Shown here piece by piece: positions 1 to 9,700 of a stretch of 23,185 nt of DNA (position 1 is the first letter of the stretch; each line of letters starts with the position of its first letter). Origin of the DNA: a virus. Under the pieces are notes generated by a model that searched no databases, was not told the origin of the DNA, and saw only the letters and a program-made list of their open reading frames with translations. The position numbers and the translations under genes are program-made. The stretch lies in the IMG/VR virus record IMGVR_UViG_3300047546_000447, positions 1-23,185 of that record; one strand, 5' to 3'.

Positions 1-2
1 AT

Positions 3-413
3 AATGCTTTAATTACAGGTACATTGGTTACCGGTAACGGTGTAGTAGATACAGTTAGACTTTATAATTCAGGCAAAGGTTATAACACTCAAGGTGAAGA
101 ATTAGTCTTTATTAATGATGCTAATAATCAGCTTTCTGCTAATCTTATTATTAACATAGGTGCAGTAGGAGCAGAAGAAGGTGAATGGATTGATACTACT
201 GGTTTCTTAAACTCTGATCAATATCTCACTGATAGTTTCTATTATCAGAATTTCTCATATGAAATTCTAATTGAGAAATCTCTTGATAAATATATTAGTG
301 TTCTAAAACAAGTAATGCATCCAGTAGGAAACGAGGTTTTTGGTCGTCCTGTTATTATAGACAGCACAATTGTAAAACCAACCATAATATATGATAATGT
401 AACAACTTCATAA
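3..413 (+). CDS. C-terminal part of a baseplate wedge-type structural protein (5' partial)
   Basis: The reading frame is open through the left edge of the window (in frame from base 3), so this is the 3' end of a larger gene, not a short protein starting at the TTG at base 24. The visible 136 residues contain a glycine-rich beta segment (NSGKGY) and then a C-terminal element (YYQNFSYEI, then a Tyr-rich helix and MHPVGNEVFG). That kind of ending is familiar to me from large structural proteins encoded next to gp8 in marine T4-like phages; a gp7-like wedge role is the best guess from position. It ends with TAA 10 bases before gp8, which fits the T4 order of wedge genes. The gp7 identity is inference; that it is a virion structural protein is fairly safe. 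Confidence 0.7.
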   Translation, partial: NALITGTLVTGNGVVDTVRLYNSGKGYNTQGEELVFINDANNQLSANLIINIGAVGAEEGEWIDTTGFLNSDQYLTDSFYYQNFSYEILIEKSLDKYISVLKQVMHPVGNEVFGRPVIIDSTIVKPTIIYDNVTTS

Positions 414-423
414 CGGCCATCTG

Positions 424-1932
424 ATGACAGGTATTTTCAATCAAAATATTAAAAATAAATTTATAGAAGAATTAATTACTGACGCAGCTAGTAATGATTC
501 TAACTATTACATTACGTTTGGCAAGTTTTTTGAATGGCCTGATGATAATAATCCTCCAATTCCTAACACGTCTATCAAAGAATCATATTATGATGTAAAC
601 CGTGAAATGCTATTTGGTAAGAGATTGGATGCTACTACAAATTTTGCTTACATCTTTAAAAAGAAAACCTGGACATCAGGTACAGTTTATGACTACTATT
701 CACATTTAGATAAAGATCTTTTTACAAAAGATTTCTATGTGGTTACAAGTAAGAATAGAGTTTATAAATGTCTGTTTAATAACTACGGTGCTCCTTCTAC
801 AGTTGAGCCTGACCTTACTGTTAATAACGGTGACTTTGATACTGCTGATGGTTATAAATGGAAATTTATGTTTACTATTAACAGTGTAAACAATACAAGA
901 TTTACAACAGACACATACGTACCAGTAGTTGAAAGTCAATCTGTTAGACAGTTTGCAGAACCAGGTGCACTACATGTTGCAATAGTAAATAATGGTGGTA
1001 ATAATTATACCTCATCTAACGGTTCGTTTGTTTCAATTTTAAGCAATAACGAATTTATTATTGCAAACAATACATCATTAAATATATCTGGTGCTTATAC
1101 TAATTCAGCTATTTACATTTATTCAGGTAACGGTGCTGGAAGTTATTCACTAATTACAAGTTATGTTGCTAACAGTTTTGGAAGATACATTACTACTGAT
1201 AAGAGCATTCCATTCTTAGATTCTACCTCACTATATTATATTGGACCATACGTAAGATTTAATGGTGATGGTATTAATGCAAAAGCAATCGCTCATGTTA
1301 ATGCAGCATCAAGTAAGATTACTTCTATAGAAATTATCGATAGAGGTTTAAACTACTCTTATGCCGACATTTCTATAGAATCAAATACTTATTTTGGTGG
1401 TAATGCTACTGCTTATGCAATTATTTCACCTCCTGGTGGACATGGTTCAGACCAGGCATCTGAATTAGGAAGCGATACGTTAGGTATATCAGTTAAAACT
1501 TCTGGTTTAGATAATTTCCCACAATGGGCAAAATATAGACAGGTTGCATTACTTTATAATCCTAAAGCATCAGCTAATCTTACACCGTTTCAAGAATCTA
1601 CTTTCAATCAGATGACAAACTTTGTTATCGCTACAGGAAGTAAAACTGGTGATATAAATGCTGGAGACTCTCTATTAGGATTAGGAAGATTAGGTACTGC
1701 TACAGCTCTTTATTCTAATGATACACATCTTTATATTAAAGATCAACTAGGCACATTTATACCTGGTGAAACTGTTCAATCTATCGATACAGGTAAAACT
1801 GCTGTAATTTCCTCTATAAATAATAAAGATTTAGTTTCTTTTACTGGCGAAATATTCTATTACAACAATATAGAGCCGATTAATAGAGATGGTATTGCAA
1901 CAGAAGAAGTAAAATTATATTTTAGATTTTAA
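424..1932 (+). CDS. 8: Baseplate wedge subunit, T4 gp8 family
   Basis: 502 residues. In T4, gp8 is a dimeric component of the baseplate wedge and bridges gp7, gp10 and gp6. Family signatures seen here are YYITFGKFFEWPDDNNPP near residues 28-45, SGTVYDYYSHLD near 85-95, FYVVTSKNRVYKCLFNN near 104-120, STVEP near 125-129 and DGYKWKFMFTI near 142-152. The end, from about residue 480 (FYYNNIEPINRD and then KLYFRF), also matches the gp8 C-terminus. It is longer than T4 gp8 (334 residues). The extra material lies roughly between residues 175 and 400 and includes a beta-rich repeat (SSKITSIEIIDRGLNYSYAD) and a GGHGSDQASEL motif, as I recall from longer marine gp8 homologues. The ATG follows the previous stop by 10 bases with no clear Shine-Dalgarno sequence, so translation may be coupled. 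Confidence 0.88.
   Translation: MTGIFNQNIKNKFIEELITDAASNDSNYYITFGKFFEWPDDNNPPIPNTSIKESYYDVNREMLFGKRLDATTNFAYIFKKKTWTSGTVYDYYSHLDKDLFTKDFYVVTSKNRVYKCLFNNYGAPSTVEPDLTVNNGDFDTADGYKWKFMFTINSVNNTRFTTDTYVPVVESQSVRQFAEPGALHVAIVNNGGNNYTSSNGSFVSILSNNEFIIANNTSLNISGAYTNSAIYIYSGNGAGSYSLITSYVANSFGRYITTDKSIPFLDSTSLYYIGPYVRFNGDGINAKAIAHVNAASSKITSIEIIDRGLNYSYADISIESNTYFGGNATAYAIISPPGGHGSDQASELGSDTLGISVKTSGLDNFPQWAKYRQVALLYNPKASANLTPFQESTFNQMTNFVIATGSKTGDINAGDSLLGLGRLGTATALYSNDTHLYIKDQLGTFIPGETVQSIDTGKTAVISSINNKDLVSFTGEIFYYNNIEPINRDGIATEEVKLYFRF
1815..1822 (+). promoter_or_regulatory. Possible T4-type late promoter box inside the 3' end of gp8
   Basis: An exact TATAAATA, the T4 late promoter -10 element recognised by the gp55 sigma factor, lies about 120 bp upstream of the DUF4815 gene. 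It sits within coding sequence (Ser-Ile-Asn-Asn) in AT-rich DNA, so a chance match is quite possible. Confidence 0.3.
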
Positions 1933-1941
1933 GGTAATTCT

Positions 1942-4900
1942 ATGGTTGAACTGCAAACTAATTTCAACGTATCTCCTTACTATGATGACTATAGTGAGGC
2001 TAAACAGTACTATCGTATTCTCTTTCGTCCAGCTACCGCTGTACAAGCAAGAGAATTAACACAATTACAAACTATTTTACAAAAGCAAATTTCTCGCTTT
2101 GGTAACAGTGTTTATAAAGATGGTACTATTATTGAAGGTTGCGGGTTTGTAAGATATCCTAATATAGATCAAATAAAATTTAAAGATAGTAATACATCTA
2201 CGTTGGATTTTGGTATTTTAACTGTAGGTAGTGAAGATCTTGCAAACACTGCTACTGCAAGAAGCAATAACTATCTTTTCGTTTCTAATACCACAGGTGT
2301 AAGAGCTGTTCTTTTCCAAGCTGTTTCTGGAGCAGAGTCAGTAGTTGATTTAGGAAGTCAAGATACTAATAGAGCATATGTAAGATATATCACTTCAGGT
2401 AATACTGGTGGTGTGCAGTATGATAAGTTTAGATCTAATGAACAAGTAGATGTTTATAGTTATCAACAAGATAAACTAGGTAATCTAAGTTCTACTTATA
2501 GACTAGGTTATATTCAGACTATCACTTCTAATAGCACTGTAAACGCTCTTGGTGTTGGATACGGTATTCATATTAACCCAGGTATTATCTACCAAAAAGG
2601 TTTCTTCTTAAATACAACAGAAGCTAACTTTATTATCAAAGAACATTCATCTAATGCTGCAGGTATTAAGGTAGGGTTTAATACTAAAGAATTTATTGTT
2701 AAGCCAGAAGAAGATGAATCACTCTATGATAATTCTATAGGAGCTCCTAACTTTAGTGCACCAGGTGCCCATAGATTAAAGTTAGTTCCAGAACCAATTT
2801 ATTACGATTCAGCAAATACACAGATTACAGTACCTGATAGTTTCTTACCAGTTTTGACTTTTGATAATGACAAGGGTCAAACAGTAGAAAATCTAGCTTT
2901 ACCAGAGTATAGTGATCAAATTACTAAACTACTTGCTGATAGAACTTTTGAAGAATCTGGTAATTATGTTTTTAAGCCTTTTAACATTGATGTGACTACT
3001 CACGATTCAAACACACAACAGATGTACTATACTATCTCATCTGGTGCTGCTTATATCGATGGATATAGAGTGCCTAGACAAGGTGGTAGTATGAATCGTA
3101 AAATGGCTGCTGATAGAGGCATTACTACAGAATCTGCTAATTCACAAGCAGTAACTTTTAACTATGGTAATTACTTTGCAGTAAGAAATTTCTCTGGTAT
3201 TATTGATATTGCTAATACTGTAGAAGCTACTATTTACAGTGCTAACCTAAATTCACTTTCTAATAATCAAAGTTATGCAGGTGCACCTACTTCAGGTGTA
3301 GCTATTGCTAACGTTAATATTAGAGCAGTAATGTATAATACAGGCTCAGGTAGTGGTAATCCTGGCACTCCTAATGCAGAATATAGAGTATACTTCTTTA
3401 ACTACCGTCCAAAAGCTGGTGTAGTATCAAATATGAGTGTTAATGCTAAGAGCATTTACATTGATGGTGTATACGGTAAGGTGTATGGCGATATAGTAGC
3501 TAACGGTCAAAATCAAATTACACCTCAAGATGTATACAATAAAAAATTAGTTTATTATACTGGGTATGATGGTGTAAAGAGATTAACTAATAATACCGGT
3601 GTAAATTCTACTACTTTCACTTACAGAACTACACAAACACAGGCTATAACAAGATCAGGCGGTCAAGGTATTGCAGCATTTACACTACCAGGACCAGACA
3701 AATATTACTACGGTACTGGAACTCTTTCAAGTGCAAACGAATTAATACCTACTGTATACTTTGCATCTAATACTTGGACAAATGAAATTGCACAGGGTGG
3801 AAGATTAATAGAAGGTGTTACTAGCTATTCAAATGCTACACATAGTAACGTAACATTCAGTAGTGCTGCTGTTTCTCTAGATACAAAACTTAGAGTAGGT
3901 TCTGGTGTATTCATTCAATATCCAGGTGGTTCTTCTTATAACACGGTTACTGCTGTTAATAGTGCTAACAGCATAACTGTTACACCTAATACACAGGCAA
4001 TTTCTCCTGCAGCTGGTGCAGTTGCTAATATTTCTCTATTCTATAAGAGAGGTACACCAGTTGACTTTACTGGTTCAGGTAATACTATTACAATTTCGGC
4101 TGACAGATTAACTGCAACAGTTACACTTTCTATAGATCCGAATACTGCAGCTACTTACTCACTTGCAGCTCAAATACCAATAACCAGAACACCTTCTAAT
4201 CCTATAGAAAAGTCAGTTAAAAAAGAAGTTTATGTTGCTATAAATTGCGCATCCCATTCAGCTGGTTCAGCAGGCCCATGGGGATTAGGTATACCTGACG
4301 TCTATAAAATCAATAAAGTATATGTTGGTTCTCTATGGAGTACAACTGCTGGTGGTGCACAAGATAGAACATCCTGGTTTACTCTTGATTCAGGACAGAG
4401 AGATAGTGCTTATCAACATGGTCAACTTTATGTTAAACCTGCGTTTAAAAGCTATCTAAGTTCATCTTCTAGATTGTTTGTAAGTCTTAACGCATTCCAA
4501 GCAAATATAACATCATCTAAAGCAGGCTTCTTCTCAAGAGACTCGTATAATATAGACGATGCTAATCCTACTACAAATGCTAATGCAATAGCTACTGCTG
4601 AAATTCCAATATACTACGGTGAAACTGGTGAAACTTACGATCTTAGAAACTGTATAGATCTAAGACCTGTGTTTGCAAATACTGCATTGATGAATCCAGG
4701 TAACAGTACTTTTGGTTACTTCACAGTTAATCCTGCTAACAACTTTAGTACAATTTATTATGGTAATCCAGCGGTAGGTGGTTTATCAATAGAACCTGAT
4801 TCACAATTTACATACAATGTAGAAAATTATCTTCCAAGAATCGATTCTATTATTATTACAAAAGACGATGTGGCGGTAGTAAAACAAGGTATACCATCTA

Positions 4901-4998
4901 ATAGTCCTAAACCACCTTCAATAAATAATTCAGGAATTAAGATTGCGGATATTGTTGTTCCACCTTATCCTTCACTAACATTTTCAGAAGCGGAATAA
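1942..4998 (+). CDS. DUF4815-type phage structural protein, N-terminal half
   Basis: 1018 residues. The N-terminus (ELQTNFNVSPYYDDY, then YYRILFRPATAVQAREL, LTQLQTILQKQISRFGN and VYKDGTIIEG, residues 3 to about 66) is the hallmark of the DUF4815 family, a large virion protein of marine T4-like and other tailed phages placed after gp8 and thought to be part of the baseplate periphery or fibre attachment. The middle is beta-rich and low-complexity, with many Ser, Thr, Asn and Gly residues. It ends with YLPRIDSIIITKDD and VVPPYPSLTFSEAE. In relatives I recall, these run straight on into the sequence of the next frame, so this is probably the first half of a usually single protein. An AAGGT ribosome site lies 6-7 bases before the ATG. 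The exact role is not established. Confidence 0.8.
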   Translation: MVELQTNFNVSPYYDDYSEAKQYYRILFRPATAVQARELTQLQTILQKQISRFGNSVYKDGTIIEGCGFVRYPNIDQIKFKDSNTSTLDFGILTVGSEDLANTATARSNNYLFVSNTTGVRAVLFQAVSGAESVVDLGSQDTNRAYVRYITSGNTGGVQYDKFRSNEQVDVYSYQQDKLGNLSSTYRLGYIQTITSNSTVNALGVGYGIHINPGIIYQKGFFLNTTEANFIIKEHSSNAAGIKVGFNTKEFIVKPEEDESLYDNSIGAPNFSAPGAHRLKLVPEPIYYDSANTQITVPDSFLPVLTFDNDKGQTVENLALPEYSDQITKLLADRTFEESGNYVFKPFNIDVTTHDSNTQQMYYTISSGAAYIDGYRVPRQGGSMNRKMAADRGITTESANSQAVTFNYGNYFAVRNFSGIIDIANTVEATIYSANLNSLSNNQSYAGAPTSGVAIANVNIRAVMYNTGSGSGNPGTPNAEYRVYFFNYRPKAGVVSNMSVNAKSIYIDGVYGKVYGDIVANGQNQITPQDVYNKKLVYYTGYDGVKRLTNNTGVNSTTFTYRTTQTQAITRSGGQGIAAFTLPGPDKYYYGTGTLSSANELIPTVYFASNTWTNEIAQGGRLIEGVTSYSNATHSNVTFSSAAVSLDTKLRVGSGVFIQYPGGSSYNTVTAVNSANSITVTPNTQAISPAAGAVANISLFYKRGTPVDFTGSGNTITISADRLTATVTLSIDPNTAATYSLAAQIPITRTPSNPIEKSVKKEVYVAINCASHSAGSAGPWGLGIPDVYKINKVYVGSLWSTTAGGAQDRTSWFTLDSGQRDSAYQHGQLYVKPAFKSYLSSSSRLFVSLNAFQANITSSKAGFFSRDSYNIDDANPTTNANAIATAEIPIYYGETGETYDLRNCIDLRPVFANTALMNPGNSTFGYFTVNPANNFSTIYYGNPAVGGLSIEPDSQFTYNVENYLPRIDSIIITKDDVAVVKQGIPSNSPKPPSINNSGIKIADIVVPPYPSLTFSEAE

Positions 4999-5004
4999 TA
5001 AATG
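4996..5004 (+). other. Tandem in-frame stop codons abutting a start codon (TAATAAATG)
   Basis: The upstream frame ends GAA-TAA-TAA and the downstream ATG follows immediately in the same frame, so the two long frames are separated only by two stop codons. The only ribosome site upstream is a weak purine stretch (AGAAGCGGA) about 10 bases before the ATG, which suggests termination-reinitiation. This is the boundary of the split DUF4815-type gene. Confidence 0.85.
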
Positions 5005-7989
5005 GGTTATAATAGAAAAGATTTAGCAGTAAAAGTAAATCTAGCTAAGAGCACTAAAGGGTACACTATGAAAGACATAGGTGCTCTTGAAGATAGAATT
5101 TCTAAGATTGAATACTATACTGTATTGAATGCTCTTGCTTTAGATGCAAAGACTCTTTCTATTAGAGACTCTACAGGTCAAATAGAACGTTTTAAAGATG
5201 GTATTTTTGCTGACCCTCTAAATGACGATTCTATTGCTAGATCAAATGATATTGAATTTAATCTTGCAGTTGATTCTTCTAAATCAATTGCACGCCCTAA
5301 TTTTGATGAATTGTATCATAAGTTTGACATAGAAACTAATAACAGCAGCAAAATTAAAATTGCTGGTAGATTGTTAATGTTAGATTTTGATAATGAAAAG
5401 GTTGTTTGCAACCCATACGCTACTACATATAGAAATTGCACAGAAAGCTTTTACACATTTAAAGGTAATCTAATTTTATTTCCTGAGTATGATAGCGGAA
5501 ATGATACTACATACTCTTCACCGCAAGTAATTACTATAGACTTAGCTAGTTCTTTTAATGAACTTCAAGCATTAGGTAAATTTAAAGATATTTCTACTAT
5601 TCAAGGTAACCCAGAAGAAATTGATAAAAGTAGAAGTTCTAGTACCAATAATGGTTTAAGAAAAACAACTACTACTACCACATATGCTACTAAGGTAGAT
5701 ACTACTGTATCAGATATTAAAGTACAAACTAATACTCTTAAACAAAATTTAGGTGAATTTGTTAAAGACGTTTCTTCTCTACCATATCTAAGAGCAAGAA
5801 CAGTAGCGGTATGGGCAACAGGATTAAGACCAAATTGTAGAGTTTATCCATGGTTTGATACTAAGAGTGTTAGCAGTTATTGCAGACCAGCTACGGTTAA
5901 AGCACAATATGCTACTAATGGTTACTTAGATCCTTCTAAAATAACATCTGTTGCTGCAGGTAATGAAGCAAATATTTTTGATTTTAACGGTGCTTTAGGT
6001 TCTCCATTAGTAACCGATAGTCTAGGTAATATTGCAGTATTATTCTATATACCTGCTAATACTTTTAGAAGCGGTGAAAGAACATTTTTATTAACTAATA
6101 TAGATGATCTTGCAGCTACTAGCGCAGTTATTACATCAGCTGAAGCTACCTACACAGGTAGTTCACTTTCAGTTTCAAAACAAAATCTTTCCTTCAATAT
6201 ATTAGAACCTACATTCACTCCTACTTCAGTTACAACAACTACTACAGTTATAACAAAAGAAACTAACACTAGCTATGCTGTTGTACCTCCACCACCAGAG
6301 CCGCGTGGTAATGACAGACCTAGTACTGATCCTGTAGGACAGACATTTAATATACCAAATACATCACAAGATGGTATTGGTGGTATTTACCTTTCACAGC
6401 TTGGTGTTCATTTTAAAAAGAAACATGGTACATTAGGTGTATGGTGTAAGGTTTGTGAAACTACAGCAGGTGTTCCTGATATTAGTAAAACTTTAGGTTC
6501 AACTTTCCTACTTTCATCACAAGTATCTGTTAGTGAAGATTCTAGTAGTGAAACTATATTTGAATTTAAAGAACCAATTCTTCTACAATCTGAAAAAACA
6601 TACTTCTTCTGGTTAGTTCCAGAAGGTAACAATCCTGATTATGAAATCTGGTTGTCAGAAGTAGGTGGTAAAGATAAAATTACCAATCTAAGTATTACTA
6701 AACAACCATTCTCTGGTATTGTATATGCATCATCTGATGGTACATCTTGGACACCATATCAATCTCAAGATCTTAAATTTAACATGTATAGAGCTAAGTT
6801 TAAGTATACTTCAGGTACTGCTGTGTTTAGAAATGCTAAAGAAGAGTATCTATCTTTAACTAACCTTTATAGAATTAATTCTGGTGTTCCTATTCAACCT
6901 GGTGATGTAGTTTATACTGCAAATGCTACTAATTTAACTCAATTTTTAACTGACAGTTCTCAATTTCCTAAAGCTACAGTTAAGACAGTTGATGAAGTTA
7001 CTGGTGTGTTTTTCTTAGAAGATTCTAACGGTCTATTTAACACCACTACACGTAAGAATTTAAGATTCTTTAGACCACCTAATACTGCAGTTACTAATAT
7101 AACAACAACATATTTAATTGCTAATGCTGAAATCTTAACTATAGATAATCCTACCTATCACGGTTTTGTTCCTAAATTTTCATTATTTGAACCTGCAGGT
7201 ACAGAGATTACACAGCGTTTCTTTGGCACATCTAACAGCGTATATTCTTTTGCTAAAGATGGTACTCCAGTAGAAACTGTTAATGAAAGACTTTTAGATT
7301 ATACAGATTATGAAAGAGTTATTAGAAGCTATTCTAATGAAGTTGCTGGAGGTTCATATGGAGCCAACGGAACTGCTACATTTGAAGTTAATCTGATTAC
7401 TAGCTCACAGTATCTCTCACCTGTTATTGACTTAGGTACAAGAACATTTAATTTTATTAAAAATAAAGTTAATAACGATGAAACAAATGAGCATACTAGA
7501 TATGGTAGTGCACAAACTAGATATATTTCAAAAATTGTAGCACTTAATAATGAATCTGAAGATATAAGAGTGTATGTAACTGGTTATCGTCCAGTAGGTA
7601 CAGATATATCAGTTTATGGTAAATTCTTAAATGATATTACTGATTCAGAGCCATTTGATAATAAGCAATGGACAAAACTAAGCTTTGATAATTCTAAAGG
7701 TATCAGCTTAGGTTCTACATACAGTGCACCTGCAAAGAATGAAGCAGATAAAGACTACAGAGAATATGTTTATGTTCTTCCTACTTCAAATGCTTATCCT
7801 CAGACAGCATTTGCAAATAATAATACTAATATTGCTTTTGATCCTTACGGTACAATTACTTACAGTGATTCTCTAGGTAATCAGCATCTTCGTTATACAA
7901 AGTTTGCTCTTAAAGTAGTTTTAACAACTAATAACCCAGTTGTTATTCCAACTATGCGTGATATTAGAGCAGTAGCATTGCAGATGTAA
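5002..7989 (+). CDS. DUF4815-type phage structural protein, C-terminal half
   Basis: 995 residues. The start (GYNRKDLAVKVNLAKSTKG, then YTMKDIGALEDRISKIEYYT at residues 21-40, then an ERFKDGIF element) corresponds to the middle of full-length DUF4815 proteins, where the segment YTMRDIG..E.RI.NLEYYT is internal. Downstream, residues of about 450-600 (GIGGIYLSQLGVHFKKKHG, then KTYFFWLVPEG) look like a carbohydrate-binding-type beta-sandwich. The end (TKFALKVVLTTNN, PTMRDIRAVALQM) matches the usual C-terminus of the family. A Thr-rich linker followed by a PPPPEP run lies near residues 410-435. The two halves together give about 2013 residues. No catalytic motif is seen. It probably assembles with the upstream half in the baseplate or tail tip; this is inference. 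Confidence 0.78.
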   Translation: MGYNRKDLAVKVNLAKSTKGYTMKDIGALEDRISKIEYYTVLNALALDAKTLSIRDSTGQIERFKDGIFADPLNDDSIARSNDIEFNLAVDSSKSIARPNFDELYHKFDIETNNSSKIKIAGRLLMLDFDNEKVVCNPYATTYRNCTESFYTFKGNLILFPEYDSGNDTTYSSPQVITIDLASSFNELQALGKFKDISTIQGNPEEIDKSRSSSTNNGLRKTTTTTTYATKVDTTVSDIKVQTNTLKQNLGEFVKDVSSLPYLRARTVAVWATGLRPNCRVYPWFDTKSVSSYCRPATVKAQYATNGYLDPSKITSVAAGNEANIFDFNGALGSPLVTDSLGNIAVLFYIPANTFRSGERTFLLTNIDDLAATSAVITSAEATYTGSSLSVSKQNLSFNILEPTFTPTSVTTTTTVITKETNTSYAVVPPPPEPRGNDRPSTDPVGQTFNIPNTSQDGIGGIYLSQLGVHFKKKHGTLGVWCKVCETTAGVPDISKTLGSTFLLSSQVSVSEDSSSETIFEFKEPILLQSEKTYFFWLVPEGNNPDYEIWLSEVGGKDKITNLSITKQPFSGIVYASSDGTSWTPYQSQDLKFNMYRAKFKYTSGTAVFRNAKEEYLSLTNLYRINSGVPIQPGDVVYTANATNLTQFLTDSSQFPKATVKTVDEVTGVFFLEDSNGLFNTTTRKNLRFFRPPNTAVTNITTTYLIANAEILTIDNPTYHGFVPKFSLFEPAGTEITQRFFGTSNSVYSFAKDGTPVETVNERLLDYTDYERVIRSYSNEVAGGSYGANGTATFEVNLITSSQYLSPVIDLGTRTFNFIKNKVNNDETNEHTRYGSAQTRYISKIVALNNESEDIRVYVTGYRPVGTDISVYGKFLNDITDSEPFDNKQWTKLSFDNSKGISLGSTYSAPAKNEADKDYREYVYVLPTSNAYPQTAFANNNTNIAFDPYGTITYSDSLGNQHLRYTKFALKVVLTTNNPVVIPTMRDIRAVALQM

Positions 7990-7990
7990 A

Positions 7991-8218
7991 ATGAATAATT
8001 TTGATACAGATAATTACAAAACACATCCAGGTAATCCAGGTGTTATAATTAACATAAATGATAAAGAGAGACAGGCTTACCGTGAAGCTAGAAACTTAAG
8101 ATTAGAGAATCAAAAAAAGATAGACGAAATAAATACTATAAAAGAAGACTTAAATAATTTAAAATCTGATATTAATGATATTAAATTATTATTGAAGGCA
8201 ATTGTAGAAAGAAAGTAA
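7991..8218 (+). CDS. Small coiled-coil virion-associated protein
   Basis: 75 residues starting one base after the preceding stop. Residues 1-25 are polar and probably flexible. From about residue 26 the sequence is a long charged helix with hydrophobic residues at heptad-like spacing (RLENQKKIDEINTIKEDLNNLKSDINDIKLLLKAI, written here as a description of residues 36-71), typical of a coiled coil. Small coiled-coil proteins occupy this place between the DUF4815 and fibre genes in marine T4-like phages, as I recall. A role as an assembly or trimerisation helper is inference. Its stop codon abuts the ATG of the next gene. Confidence 0.7.
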   Translation: MNNFDTDNYKTHPGNPGVIININDKERQAYREARNLRLENQKKIDEINTIKEDLNNLKSDINDIKLLLKAIVERK

Positions 8219-9700
8219 ATGACAGTTTTAGTATCAAACGTTAATACCACTACAGATTCTTTTGGCCAGTGGATAACTAAAACAAATATACTAGCTACTG
8301 CTATGTCAAATAGTGTAGTAACTGTTAACTCTAACACTTCTGTTGGAAGTGCTGCCATTACTGGTGATTTTACTTCAAATAATTTAATTACAAGTAACAG
8401 TGGTTCAGTATTCTTAGGAACTGATACATCTAATTCTTATATTAACGCTACGTCTCTAGTAATAAGAACTACCAGCTCTACTAATGCAGTACTAACATCT
8501 GCTGGCCTAGTATTGAGCGGTGTTGCTTCTTATACTTTAACATCTATGACAATAGGTGATTCAACTGTAACAGGTTCTAATGTACATACAAAAGATGTTT
8601 TTGTATCTAATAGTGTTACAATAACTGACGGTAATACACTCATTGATAAAGACTACATTTATACTGATCAGTCAAATGCATTAATGTCTTGGACAACAAA
8701 TACTCATGTTGTCGGTGATAATCAGGCTAATGTCTTTATAACTAGAAATGGTTTAGAAGTATATGATAACCCATCAGGCACTTTAGTACAGAATTCTAAA
8801 CTTACATCTACCACATTATATGTAAAGAACATTTACACTGACTTTTTAAGCGTAAGTGGACAAAGTACTAATACTGATTTTAACGGTAATGTCGCTTTCT
8901 ATGGTGCAAATAATTATTTTGATCTAGGCATCTGGGTAAAAGGTCCTGCTAAATTTACTGACAATACAGTAGTATTCTATTCAAACACAGATTTTGAAGG
9001 TGCTAATAACTATTTCTTAAACGGTCTCTATTCTGCAAATGTCATTTATACAGACGGTATAATTAATGCTCGTGCAGGTGCTAACAGTGTTGGCTTTATA
9101 AAAATAGTAGATCAAACTAATCCAAGTAGATATCAAATACTAAAAGCAAATAGCGGTGTATCTACTCTACAATTAACTTTACCAGCAGCAGATGGTGCTA
9201 ATGAAGATTATCTCAGTACTGATGGTAATGGTAATTTAAAATTCTTATCTCTCAACGGTAACACTTCTGTTAACTTCTCTACTAGAACACTTAAAGTAGG
9301 TTCTGGTGTTGCAGCTGGAACACCATCAGATGGTCAGATCTGGGCACAAGATAACGTTATTGCTTATAAGACATCAGATCAAAGATTAAAAGAAAATGTA
9401 GCTGTTATTACTGATGCACTATCTAAAGTTCAAGCTATCAACGGTGTAACGTTTGATTGGACTGACGATTATATTGCTGAACAAGGTGGTGAGGATGGTT
9501 ACTTTGTTCGCAAGCATGATGCTGGTGTAATTGCACAAGAAATTGAAAGTGTATTACCTGAAGCTGTAGGAACTAAAGTAACTGGTTATAAAGCAGTACA
9601 ATACGAAAAAATAGTACCTCTTTTAATTGAAGCAATTAAAGAACTTAAAGCTGAAATTGAAAGATTAAAGAACCCATATAAGGTCAACGAATGGCAATAA
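8219..9700 (+). CDS. Tail fibre protein with C-terminal peptidase_S74 intramolecular chaperone domain
   Basis: 493 residues. About the first 370 are beta-rich and Ser/Thr/Asn-rich with repeated elements (NVAFYGANNYF and NTDFEGANNYF near residues 223-262), as expected for a trimeric beta-helical fibre shaft. The C-terminus from Ser386 (SDQRLKENV, then ALSKVQAINGVTFDW, AGVIAQEIESVLPEAV, YEKIVPLLIEAIKELKAEIE) is a clear peptidase_S74 domain, the chaperone that trimerises fibres and endosialidases and then cuts itself off at the conserved serine. The terminal helix is the expected coiled-coil end. The ATG abuts the preceding stop and an AGAAAG purine run lies just upstream. It probably forms a host-recognition fibre; the ligand is unknown. 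Confidence 0.88.
   Translation: MTVLVSNVNTTTDSFGQWITKTNILATAMSNSVVTVNSNTSVGSAAITGDFTSNNLITSNSGSVFLGTDTSNSYINATSLVIRTTSSTNAVLTSAGLVLSGVASYTLTSMTIGDSTVTGSNVHTKDVFVSNSVTITDGNTLIDKDYIYTDQSNALMSWTTNTHVVGDNQANVFITRNGLEVYDNPSGTLVQNSKLTSTTLYVKNIYTDFLSVSGQSTNTDFNGNVAFYGANNYFDLGIWVKGPAKFTDNTVVFYSNTDFEGANNYFLNGLYSANVIYTDGIINARAGANSVGFIKIVDQTNPSRYQILKANSGVSTLQLTLPAADGANEDYLSTDGNGNLKFLSLNGNTSVNFSTRTLKVGSGVAAGTPSDGQIWAQDNVIAYKTSDQRLKENVAVITDALSKVQAINGVTFDWTDDYIAEQGGEDGYFVRKHDAGVIAQEIESVLPEAVGTKVTGYKAVQYEKIVPLLIEAIKELKAEIERLKNPYKVNEWQ

Noticed and set aside
4996-5001. Genome-wide recoding of TAA as a sense codon
   Set aside because: TAA ends almost every gene in the window and is followed closely by a new start codon, so it works as a normal stop.
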